Part shown: piece by piece, positions 1 to 11,000 of the stretch
Layout: each line of letters starts with the position of its first letter
How positions within the stretch are numbered: position 1 is the first letter of the stretch
Assembly: GCA_029565065.1 (NCBI GenBank)
Contig: JAKQOW010000126.1
Coordinates: forward strand, 1-49,329
Reading direction: 5' to 3'
DNA length: 49,329 nucleotides
Origin: Acidobacteriota bacterium
GTDB taxonomy: Bacteria; Acidobacteriota; JAAYUB01
Position numbers and translations under genes: made by a program
Notes under the pieces: generated by a model
Database searches by the model: none
What the model saw: only the letters and a program-made list of their open reading frames with translations
What the model was told of the DNA's origin: nothing

Positions 1-333
1 GGAGAAGATCGCCCGCGTCCCGTCGCCCACTTCTCGCAGCGTCCCGCCGTCCTGGTATTCCCACGCCACCGCCTGCCCCGACGGATAGGTCATCGCCCGC
101 AGGTTCCCCTGCCGGTCGTACGCCGGGTAGGCGGTCACGAACTCCTCGCCCGCCACCGTATCCTCATCCACCAGGGTGCCGAACCGCTCCGCCTTCTCCT
201 CCGGCAGCCCCTGCCAGTTGTAGCGGACGAACCGCTCCACCGCCACCGCGCCGGGGTCCAGCCCGTACGACGTCCGGTCGTGGGTCAGGCGCCCCCAGGC
301 GAAGTCGCCCGGGTGCCCGGCCGGCGGAGATGC
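1..333 (-). pseudogene. Headless RHS core fragment (orphan RHS cassette), runs off the window
   Basis: Read on the minus strand, this stretch encodes RHS/YD-repeat protein (AYPAYDRQGNLRAMTYPSG, then AWEYQDGGTLREVGDGTRA), continuing past the left edge. Upstream it is closed by an in-frame TAA at 334-336, and no ATG with a Shine-Dalgarno lies before the RHS sequence. It therefore looks like an internal piece of an RHS core without its own start. It begins only 13 nt after the stop of the small gene at 347-796. Its GC content jumps back to the high level of the RHS core, in contrast to the AT-rich gene beside it. It does not repeat the C-terminal core sequence of the neighbouring giant RHS gene. 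The best reading is a displaced or silent RHS cassette left by tip exchange. A frameshifted or truncated second RHS gene is the alternative. Confidence 0.75.
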
Positions 334-346
334 TTAATCGTACATC

Positions 347-796
347 TCATTGGGTGGGTGCAGTCCGGATGTCATGTAAAAATTTTCGATAAAACTGTAA
401 TTGATCCGGAAAATTCGGAGCTTCGAACGTCACTAGCAGCACTGCGCATCGGCTCGCTATGACAGCCTGAGAAAACAGGACACTACCATCCTTAGTTTGG
501 GAATGGATTGTCCAACATTCAAATCCAAACGCCACGGCTCCTTTATCTTTTTGGAGCTTCTTGATTATTACAAGATCAGGATGTGAGGCTGCCTCGGTAA
601 CCGCCTTCAATGCGTTGTCCGTAAGTTTCAACCTCGCTGAAGAGTTTTGATCCTCCTCACTGTCCCCCTCAATCAATGCACCAGAGACTATTAACTCCTC
701 ACCGGCATGGCCGTGGAAAATGAATTGCGTGCCCTTAAATGTCTCTTTCCACCCATCAGGTATCTCAAACTCGAAAAGAAAGCCGCGTTTGACCAT
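347..796 (-). CDS. Putative immunity protein to the RHS tip toxin (possible DcrB/PsbP-like fold)
   Basis: A 149-aa protein without signal peptide or membrane segment. Its ATG lies 2 nt after the TAA of the giant RHS gene, with AAGG inside the end of the toxin gene serving as ribosome site, so the two are translationally coupled. Position directly behind a polymorphic-toxin C-terminus is the main argument for an immunity role. The shape (an FEFEIPDGW opening, alternating beta strands, and a last stretch SVLFSQAVIASRCAVLLVTF followed by an amphipathic helix) resembles DcrB/PsbP-like immunity proteins. That comparison is from memory and was not tested. Base composition is much more AT-rich than the RHS core: positions 361-420 contain 22 G+C of 60, versus 50 of 60 at 4021-4080. 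This fits recent joint acquisition with the toxin tip. No catalytic motif was seen. Confidence 0.65.
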   Translation of the reverse strand: MVKRGFLFEFEIPDGWKETFKGTQFIFHGHAGEELIVSGALIEGDSEEDQNSSARLKLTDNALKAVTEAASHPDLVIIKKLQKDKGAVAFGFECWTIHSQTKDGSVLFSQAVIASRCAVLLVTFEAPNFPDQLQFYRKFLHDIRTAPTQ

Positions 797-798
797 TG

Positions 799-2008
799 TT
801 ACCTTGTCTTTATCTGAATCACCGGTATACCAAAACGCAATTGAATCGTATTCAATTCAGTTGCCCGCCAAGCGCGACCTGTCTTCAGATCGAAAGCTAT
901 CACAGGTGATCCGTTTTGGTATACAACTACATCGACACCCAAAGATCCAAGCGATCGAGTCTGAACAACGCCACCGTTCACATTTCGGAACTCTTCAGCT
1001 CTGAACTCGAGGCGACTCGATTCCGCACTCATTGCCTGATTAGCAGCCGTGTTCCTGGCAGCAAAGTCACAATGAGCAGATGTTCCGAACCGACCATGTG
1101 TTCTCGGGACACTCGCCGCCCTTGTTCGCAAAACAGCCATCGCAGCATTCATTCTGATGGTATCTTCTGCCTCAGCAAGAGTCTGCGGTGCTATTTGTAT
1201 TCGGCCCTCGGCTTTTATGTACTTAGCAAACCCTTCACTCGGGCCAGTGAGCGTTCTGATCCGAGAAACATTGATTGCCGCACTCTGTGAGGCCGGCGAT
1301 TCCAGTTTCAGCCAGGTGTGCTCAGCAGACGGCGGAGTTATTCTACCAAGAATGCACAGGGCAAGCAAAGTGGCGCTGACATCTTCGGCTCCTGACTCAG
1401 TCCGCAGTAAGTACTCCAGTTTTCGATAGATCGCCTCGGAGAACTCCTGCCGACCGAATTCGGTCGTCATCCGGCCCGCCCACCCCGCCGCGGCCACACT
1501 CTCCGCACCCATCTTGTAAGGCCCGAACGTCAGGGTCTCGGCCGAATCCTGACTCCATTCGGCCAGTCGCACCGCCGTCTTGCGAGCCATGTTGACGGTG
1601 GTCTGCACCCGCTGCCGGACGGCTTGCGGCACCTGCCGGGCCAGCTGGTGCCGCCGCCACTCGTCCATGTTGGTCGCCCCGCCGCTTTCCGCGACGATCT
1701 CCGCCGTGGCCGCGTCGGTCAAGTAGTAGTCGGCGCTCACCGGGAGGCGCACCACCTGCCCGGCCCGTCCCAGCACCTCCAGGTCCCATCCGGCGCGTCC
1801 CTGAGCATCGATGGAAACGATACCGGGATTCAGCCGCCCCAACTCGCTGAGGAAGGCATTCTGCTGAGCGTTGTCCTCGAACCGATACCCACTCAGAATT
1901 GAATGGATCGGATGGCGGTAGACATCCTCCGTCTCAATTTCAGCCACGACATAGGGCCGTTCCTGGCCGTTGCCGGCCTCCCGGCCGAAATAGCGATAGG
2001 CCAGATAG
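799..2008 (-). other. RHS C-terminal tip: pre-toxin region and PD-(D/E)xK-like nuclease domain
   Basis: This is the segment after the conserved RHS core end (…TFVDLTG). The last 75 residues carry LGVDVVVYQNG and IAFDLKTG, i.e. D5427, D5441 and K5443 in the spacing D-x13-D-x-K. They end in a strand VPVIQIK-like tail (FGIPVIQIKTR). This matches, from memory, a common RHS tip family with a DVV…YDLKTG…PVIEI pattern, interpreted as a restriction-endonuclease-fold DNase. DNA from about 1430 down to 799 is more AT-rich than 1440-2000, so the true toxin domain may begin near residue 5260, with a pre-toxin linker before it. Nuclease activity is inferred, not shown. Confidence 0.6.
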
Positions 2009-5000
2009 CCCGTCAGGTCAACAAACGTCAGCGGATTGGCGTGGGCGTAGAGGTAGCGATGGAGGCTGGGCGGGGTCAGCGTGTCGCCGAGGTAGGGGTC
2101 TGCCGAGGCGAAGCGGCCGAGCTCGGGGTCGTTGAAGCGGGCCTTGAAGTAGTAGAGCCCGGTTTCTGGATCGAACTCGTGTCCGGTGTAGGTGAAACGA
2201 TTCCAGGCGAGGCTCGAGGCTAGAGGCTCGAGGCTCGGGTCGAAGGCCGATTGGATGTCGGTTAGATACTGGGTCCAGTCCCACAGACCGGTGGCGGGAT
2301 CGTAGCCGGCGTCGCCATCGAAGATAGGACCGTCCGGCCTGTTCAGATCCAGCTCGCGGTGGTTGCCCCAGGCGTCGTAGAGGTAGGCGGCGGTGACGGC
2401 GCCGGGTAACGGATCGGCCAAGACGCCGGTAGTGCTCGCGGTGGCAATGTTGCCCGATGATGCGGCAGTACTCGAAGCGAGATGCCCTTTGCCATCATTG
2501 GCGACATTGTCACCGGCGGTCAGGTTGACCGTGGAGCCGAGGGGGTCGAGATGGTAGAAGACGAGGCTCGGGGCTGGGGGCTCGGGGCTCGGATCGGAAG
2601 ATTCGGCGGCGAGGAGCGTTGTGCCGTAGAGGTACTGGCGCGCCTTGAAAAAGCCTTCGGGGCCGCCGCCTGCAGCGGTCTGCAGACTCCGAGCGTCCCC
2701 GAGCCGGCCCCCGGTGGCCTCGGGCGGAATTCGGGTGTCAGAGACATTGAGATGACCGGAGGCGGCCTTCGCCGGGTCGGGCTCCGGGTCGGGCGCGTAC
2801 TCGGCCAGCACCGCCCCCCCGTCGTAGACATATAGCCGGTTATCGGAAGAAATGGGGTCGTCGGCCCCGTCGCCGAGGCACACGAACCGGCCGTCCTTGC
2901 GCACCCGCCGACCGGCGTAGTCGTAGCAGAACTCCCCCATCAGCTCGTCGCGGGCCGGCTCGCCGCCGGCGGCCGCAACGATCCGCCGAACCTGCCGCAG
3001 GCGCCCGGCGGCGTCCCAGGCGAACGCCAGCCGCAGGCGCTCGTCCACCACCGTGCCGTCGGGTGCCAGCTCGCCGATGATCCTGGCCGTGGTGTCGCCG
3101 GCGGCGTTGTATTCGTAGCGGACGCTCCGGCCGGGCGTCAGGTGGTCCAGAACAAACGCCAACTGGTTCTGATCGGTGTAGTGATACGCCCGGTCCTTGA
3201 TCGCCCGGAGCGGATTGCCACCTCCGTCCAGCGCCTGTTCGAGCTCTCTCAGCCGGTTCCCCGCCCCGTCGTAGGTGTATGCCACCTGCCGCGCCGGAGC
3301 GTCGGGCCCGGCCGCCGGGTAGGTCACCGCGATCAGCCGGCCGAGGTTGTCATAGGCGTAGCGGGTTTCGCGCGCCGCCGCCCCCCACATGGGGTCGGCC
3401 GCGCGCCGGGCCGGCGTGGCGTTCCACTCCCGCATGGCGGTGCGGTTGCCGTCGGCGTCGTAGTCGTACTCGTAGCGGCTCACCAGTTCGCCGTCTTCGG
3501 TGAGAGTGACGATGGACTCCACCCAGCCGTTGTCCCGGTAGGTGTAGCGGGTGACGACGCCGTTGGCGAAGGTGACGGACTCCACCAGGCCGTCGGCGAA
3601 GTAGGTGTAAGCGGCGATCTCGGTGGAGGATTTGTCACCACGAAGCCACGAAGGACACAAAGCTGCTGTCAGGTTTTGTCCAGAACTTGACAGGCCCGAA
3701 GCCGGCGGTTCCACGAGGCGACGCGGCGGACCGTCCGGGTCCCGATGTCCGGCGGGAAGCAAAGGCTGGGGCGCGGCCGGAACCGCCCCGTGTCGGCTCA
3801 CGCCCGGCCGATCGTTCTGGAGATCCGCCCCTGGTTCCGGGTCTCCGTCGGAATCGCCGCCGGTGTCGTCATCGGACGACGCGCCGTCACCGCCGGCATC
3901 AGCGGTTCCCACTGCACCATCCGGGACGGATGTCGCCGCGGCGGCTTCCGCGGCCGCCCGCTTGTCGGCGGTGTGGCGCGTGACGGACACCAGCCGGTGA
4001 GCGGCGTCGTAGCGGTAGGCGGCCGACGGCGGCGCCGCCGGCAACTGACCCGGGGGCGGGGCGGACCACTCGCCGGGGTAGCCCACGCCGGTCCGCGACC
4101 CGGCCCGGTCGTACCAGAACGCCGTCCGGGTGCCCCAGCGGCCGTCGGTCTGTTCCTGGACCCGGTCCAGGGTGTCGTAGACGTAGCGGGTGGTGTACGC
4201 CACGCGGCGCCACGAACCCTCGGCGCCCTGGTCTTCCCCCGCCCCCACGTCCGCCAGCTCCGGACGGACCCACGCCGTCTCCGCCACCCGCACCAGGTTG
4301 TCGTTGGCGTTGTAAGCATACCGCGCCACGAGGGGCACGTCGGGCAGGCCCGCCACGTCCGCGCCGGGCCATGTCCACGACTCCTCGGTCATCCGGTTGC
4401 GCCAATCGTAGGCCAGGGTCCGCTCCCGCCCGGCCGGATCGGCCGCCGCCACCAGGTTGCCCACCGCGTCGTGGGCGGACGCCCAGGCCGCTCCGGTAAA
4501 CGGCACCGTCGGCCGGCCCGCCTCGAGGCCAGGAATCTCGCCCGCGGCCCGGTCCCACTGACGGTATTCGGTCATCCGGTCCCACGGATCGTAGACCCGC
4601 TCCACCACGCGGCCGGCGGCGTCGATCTGGAACCGCACCGGTCCGGCCAGGTCGTACACGTATCGGGTCGCCGCCGTCACCGCGGTGCCGTCCTCGGCCC
4701 CCTGCACCACCCCGGTGAGCCGGGACAGCTCGTCCCAGCCGTACAGCGTCCGGTGCCCCATGGGCGACACAACCGCGGTCCGCCGGCCCAAGCCGTCATA
4801 CTCGGTGGTGGTCTTCAGGACATCGGCGTCGGTGGCGCTGGTCTGTTCATTGCGGCCATTGTAATCGTAGGTCCAGGCCGCGTGCAGCCCGTCCCCGTAC
4901 TTGGCATCCAGCCGCGGGCTGTATTCCCGGACCAGGTTGCCGGCCGCGTCGTAGTCGTACCGCCACCGCGCCGTGGCCTCGGTTTCGGACGTCGCGCCGG

Positions 5001-8000
5001 ATCCGGCGTCGGCCAGCCGCAACCCGGTGGTCTTCTCGATCAGCCGACCGGCCGCGTCGTACGCCTGCCGGATGGCGGCGTCGGCGGCGTCGCTCTCCAC
5101 CACCAGCCGGTTGTCGGAATCGTACCAGCGCCGCCACAGGGGCATCGCATCGGTGATGCCGCCGTAGCCGGTCGCCGCGTCGTAGAGGGCCGCATCCACC
5201 GCGCCGCGGCTGGCCGCAATCTCACGGCCCAGCGGATCCAGCACGATCCGGGTGGGCCGATCCAGGGCATCCCACTCGAGGCGCTGGAGCAGGTGGTCCA
5301 GGTAATCGATCCTGACCGGCCGCTCGCCGCCCGCCGGCTGCGCCGCTCCGGCCTTGCCGCCCGCCGGCCGCTGCTCCACGGCCTCGCGGAACTCGGTCAG
5401 CCGGCCCAGGGCGTCATAGCCATAGCGGCTGACCACGCCGCGGCGGTTCATCTCCATCACCTTCCGGCCGCCGCCGTCGAAGCCGAAGCGTTCCTCGCGC
5501 GGCAGGGCGCCGTTTTCGGGGAACACCGTCCGGAATTCCCGGCCGGTGGCATCCAGCTCGTGGCGTGTGATCCGGCCCATGGCGTCGGTGTCGGTCCACC
5601 AGGCGGCGCCGTCCCCCGAGACTGCAAACGGACTGTACTCGTACCGGTGCTCATCGGTCCAGGCGGGCTGGCCGTCGGCCTCCCGGCGCAACCGCTCGGT
5701 CACCGGTCGGCCCACCGGATCGTACTGGAACTCCGTGAGCAGCACCCGATCCCCGGCCCGGTCCACCTGGGCCGCGCGCCGGCGCACGGCGCCGTCCCTG
5801 AAGAACGCCTGGTCGATCCGGAACCCTTCCGGATCCTCCGTCCGGACCAGCCACCCCGTGGGCGCATGCCAGAACCGGGTCCGCCGCCCCAGCGGGTCGG
5901 TCTCCTCCCGCCGGTGGCCGAAGGCGTCGTAGCGGACCTCGGTCACCAGGAGCAAGCCGTCTGGATCCACCTCGCGGCGATGGAGGCGGCCGTGGGCGTC
6001 GTGGAGCGTGCGGGTGCGCACGCCGGTCTGGACGTTGGTCTCCTCGCTCCACTGACCGGCGCCGTCGGCGTAGACGTAGGTCCAGGCATAGCTGTCCCGC
6101 CCGTCGGCGTCGCCCATGGCGTCGCCGGCGGTGCCGATCGTCTTCTGCAGGGGCCGCCCGGCCGCGTCGTAGCGCCAGCGCGTCCAGCGGCCGCGGGTCA
6201 GGTCCCGCTCCTCCACCAGATTCCCCGCCGGATCGTAGTCGGATTCCACGACCTGCCCCAAAGCGTTGGTGACGGCGATCCGCCGGCCCAGCGCGTCGTA
6301 GGCGTAGGCCGTCACCCCCCCCGCGTAGTCCGACTCGGCCACCACCCGCCCGTCGGCGTCGTACTGCCAGAAGCGGGCCCAGCGGCCGTCCGCTTCCGGC
6401 GGACGCGCCACCGGTTCGGCCGGCGCCCGGTCGTCCGGTCCCACCGGCCCGGCGATCTCCCAAGCCAGGCGGCCGTGGCCGTCGTAGAGGAAGCGCCGCA
6501 GCCGGCCGGCGGCGTCGCGCTCCCAGGCCTTCCGCCCGGCGAGGTCCCAGCCCTGTCGGCGGACGATCCGTCCGTTGACCTGGTGCTCCCGCTCCAGTCC
6601 CCGCTCGTCGTAGAAGAAGGCGTGGTGCAGCGGCCGGCCGTCATCGGGCGTGACGGTCTCGACTCGCGCGACCAGGTTGCCGGTGCGGTCATAGTCGCTG
6701 GTCTCCCGCAGGACGATCGGGCTGCCGTCGACCGGGTGGGGGAAGGTCACCTGGCGGCTCCGGACGCGGTCCAGGCTGTCCAACTCCACCTGCTCGTCCA
6801 GACGGGCCAACGAATTGCCGATTTCCTCCACCACCCGCGTCCGGACCTGGCCGCCGGGATAGTAGCTGGTCGTTTCCAGATAGTCGGGTGTCGACGCCCC
6901 GCCCAGGCCGTCGGTCACGCGCACGACCACCGGCCGGTGGTACGCGTCGAAGCTCCGGTGCGCTTCCCGGCCCTGGGGGCCGCGCTCGTACGCGCACTCG
7001 CCCCAGTCGTTCCACTCGCGCCGGGTCACCCGGCCCGTTGGATCCACCGTCCGGGAAGGGCGTCCGTGCCGGTCGTGGTTTTCGAAGCGGGTGGCGCCGC
7101 CGCGGGGATCCACGGTTTCCACCAGGTTGCCGGCGGCGTCCCAGTGGAACCGGGTCTGCAGGTCCAGGCAGTCGTCGCCGCTCCGGAACTTGTGGGCCAG
7201 CCGGCTGAACGACCGGAGCCCCACGGAGAGCCCCTTCCCCAGCCCCTGGGCCGCCTCGGCCGGCACGTCCTCACGCACCGCGGTCACCCGGCCGCGCTCG
7301 TCCAGGAGCCACCGATGGATGGCGCCGGCGGGGGTGATCTCCAGGATCTTCCGGTTGAACGCCTCGTCGTAGAGGAATTCCCGCACGATCGGCTCGGCGC
7401 CGGCGCCGGCCGGATGCTCGGTGACCCGGATCTCGTTGCCGCCGGCGTCGTATTCGTGGCGCACTGTCCGTCCGTCGGGCAGCTCCTCGGATTCCTTCAG
7501 CAGCTCGCGCGCGCCGGTCCGCCAGGTCATGCGAGTGACGCTGGTCATGGGCACCGAGGCTCCCCCGTCGGCCGGATCCAGCGACACCTCCCGGCGGATC
7601 CGCTCCGGCACGCCGAAGTCGTTGAACGCGTATTCAGTCTGATTACCTTCCGGATCCTGCACGGTGGTGCGCCGGCTGCGCCGGAGACTATCGTCACCCC
7701 ACAACTCGTAAGCGTAGTCGTACGCCACCGCCCCGTCCACGCCGAGGCGGAGGCGGGCCACCCGCTGGCCGTCGGAGTGGAAGAGCGCGTCCGGTAGATA
7801 TTCAATCTGGGTGCGGTTGTCCGGATTGGGACCGAGAATCTCCACCAGTTTGTTCCGCTGCCGGGCGTCCGCGTCGTCGCCGTACCGGTACTCGGTCACG
7901 ATCGGCTCGGCCTCCCCCCCGGAGCCCGTCAGTCGGACCTCCACCAGGCGCCGGCAGGGCGCGTCGTAGGCGTAGGCCGCCGTCACTCCGATCTGTCCGT

Positions 8001-11000
8001 CCCGGTTCACCAGGCGGGCCTCCCGCAGGCGATGGCCCAGGAACACGTCTTCCTCGTCGTAGGCGAACTCGATCCGGTTGCCGGAGCTGTGCTCGATCCG
8101 CCGCACCAGGCCGGGCTCCACGGCGTCGTAGATCCAGGTGAGCCGGTTCCCGTCCAGATCTTCGATGAAGCGGATGTTGGTGGTGCCCGCCAGATAGCCG
8201 CTCTCCAGCGTCGTGAAGGGATCCCGGAAATGGTACCGGACCCTGGTCTTGGTGTAAAAATCAAAGCTGCCGTCCGGATTGGCCGTCAACTGACAATGGA
8301 ATCCCCGCTGGGGCACCAGCCGGCCGTTGATCCGCCGAAAGCGGATCCCGGAGGCGTCCCCCCCGTAGATGATGTAGTTCTCGGAGTCCTCCCGGACCAG
8401 GGCGATCCTGCTGGACATCTCCCACCCCGGACCGGCGGTCCCCTTCGGATTGAAGGCGCCGCTGGTCCAGGTGCGCTGGAGCGCCAGATCCAGGCCCTTG
8501 TCTTCCAGGAACAGGTCCTGCCGGCCGTGCATCAGGAAACCTTCCGACAGATCGACACCCTGGACGAAGGTCTTGCCCACGCTCAGTGACCGGGCCGAGT
8601 GATAGCCCACTCGCAGGACACCGCTGAAGGTGTCCGTGACGGGCTGACCGCCGGCCATGAGGTTCAGGGCCTCGACTTCGAGCTCGAAGCGGTAGTCCCC
8701 CGGATCTGCGAACACGCTGGCATCGGGCATCTGCCCCGGCGGGAAGATGCTCACCGACTGCAATTTGGTCAGCGCGTCCGCGTTGTAAACCGTTCCGATG
8801 GGCCGCTGATAGATCTCGATCTCGGCGGCGTCCACCGACCGGTACAGCCGGGCCGCCAGCACCCGGATGGGAAAATTCGGAATGAAACATACCGGCGGAA
8901 CTTGCTCCCGCAGCTCGATGCCGCCGGTTTCCTCGAACAACTCCCGGGGCATGGCTTCGATGGAGTAGGCCAGGAAATGGGTCTTCAATCGAATCAATTC
9001 CTCGAAACCGACCTTGACCGGAGGGGACTCCAGTACCTGATCGGAGCCCTGCCCCATGATGCTGACGCCATCCAGTCGAACCCAACCGCTGAAATCGGCT
9101 GGCAACTTCTCGGGCGGCAAGCCGCAGTACCGGTCGATACTGCGCGGCTGGTAGGCGGTTCCGGCCGGGATCAGCACGCAGCGCAGATCCGGCACGGCGG
9201 AGTCGACCTGGTGGAACTCAAAGGCGGCCTCCTGCGCCGACATCACGACGCTTTCGGTCTGCCCGGTAAACTGGGGCGGATTCACCTGGTAATAGAACCG
9301 GATGTCCGCCGGCACCTGGTGCAGAATGATCTGGCTGTCGTCGACGTCCGGCCGTTTGACCACCGGCACCGTCAACGTGTACACCGGAGCGTGAGCATCC
9401 GCAAACCACTCCATCCCCACCAACTCGGGGACCAAATCCATGGCCACCAGCGCCACGCCCCCCTGCTGGCCGCAGCCGGGCGCCGTGTAGATCAGTCCGC
9501 CGTCGACAACCGCCCGACCCGGAATCAGCCCGCCCACCGCGATGCGACGGGAGAGAACCGGTTGTCCATCTCGAAAATCCGACAGCTGCACCCGGTACAT
9601 GCCTCCGGCGGCAAGCAGATACACGCCCGTCCGCCCCACCGCCAGATCCACCAGTCCGCCCTCGGGGACCGGTTCCGTACGGAGATGGATGAGGTTCAGG
9701 GCCTGCGACTCGATGGTCAGCCCGAACACGTTCAGCGTCAGCTGCCCTTGGCTGGACAGGTTCAGCGACACCACCAGCGGAGTGCGCCGCGCGTCACCAT
9801 GGGCGTCCACGTACGCGGACGGCGCGAAGACCCGCACATGCCGCGCCACGGGAACACCGGGCACCTCGGCCAGCAGCTTCACCCACGCCAAGCAGCCCGG
9901 CGCCGTCTCCAAATCCTGCCGGCCATCGTCTTCCAGAAAGGTCAACATGGAGCGCCGGGTGTCCCGGTTGTGACTGTCGGCCACCGCGACGATCCGCTGG
10001 GAACGGCCGCTGGTGTTCCCATCGCCCGGCGGCCAGTCGAAGACATCCAGATCCATGCACAATCCCGGTGTCGGCAAGTTTTCCGACATCGACTCGTTGA
10101 GGCCGCGCTCGGGCAACAGGCACTCGGCCAACGGCGGCAGGCCACGCCCGGCCACATCCCGGGTGGCATCGATCAGCCGGTTCAGCGAAAATGTGAACAC
10201 CCCGGCATTGACGACCGCGATATAGATGTCATCACCCAGCCAGCGCATTCGCGCCGGAGACAATCCCGTCTGCGGCCGGGTCAGCGTGGCGGCGCCCATG
10301 AGCTTAAGGGCGTCGGGATGGCCGCGCAGCAAATCCTGGGTTGCCGCCGCATAGAACAGGAGGCCGGAGCTGAACGCCAGTCCGCCCGGCGTGGTGATGA
10401 GGCAGACGCCGAGATGATCCCCCTTGTCGTCCAACGGCTGGACCTGGAGGTCCAGGACGTGGAGCGGGACCGGCTGGCGCACCCGCAGGGCGCCCCGGCT
10501 GGCGATGGAGTAGTCGTAGATCTGCAGTTCGGAACGCTGCCAGGGATTCTCGCTGCCCGTATCGGCCACGACGAAGACCAGCGGCCCCAGCTTCTGAATC
10601 AACGTGGAATACGGCGGCCCGGCCTGCCCCTCATCCACCACTTGCGGTTTGAACGTGCGGAAGGGGATGCGACAGACGCCGTCGGCGGTGTACGTGTCGA
10701 TCAGCCGGGCCTGGCGCCCCTCTGTGTCGACGAGAAATGAGCCGCCCTCGATGATCAGGCTGTATTCGGTATCCGGCTTCAGCGGCTCCTCGGGAATCAG
10801 GCGGACACCGGCATGATATGTTTGATCGCCCACAGGGTAACTATCCAGCCAGATCCGATCGAGTGGAATGGAGGCCTGCGCATCGCCCTGTTCCTCGATC
10901 CGAATCCGCCGCCAGGACGGCGGCGCACACGCCTCCAGGGTCACCGGCTCGGAAAACAGCAATTCGATCATGGCATGGCAGGACGTGAACCGGTACTCCG

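Noticed and set aside
334..336. TAA before the RHS fragment as a readthrough or frameshift joining it to the upstream gene
   Set aside because: The frame upstream of the TAA is not coding and differs in composition; the neighbouring small gene ends cleanly in another frame.
824..923. 13-bp perfect inverted repeat GTATACCAAAACG / CGTTTTGGTATAC within the toxin tip
   Set aside because: It lies wholly in coding sequence, encodes unrelated residues on each side, and is short enough to arise by chance; no recombination site features accompany it.
3745..7797. A long plus-strand open frame antisense to the RHS core (over 1300 codons)
   Set aside because: It mirrors the high-GC YD repeats of the minus-strand gene, has no domain, no ribosome site, and is rich in Arg, Gly, Pro and Val as shadows are.
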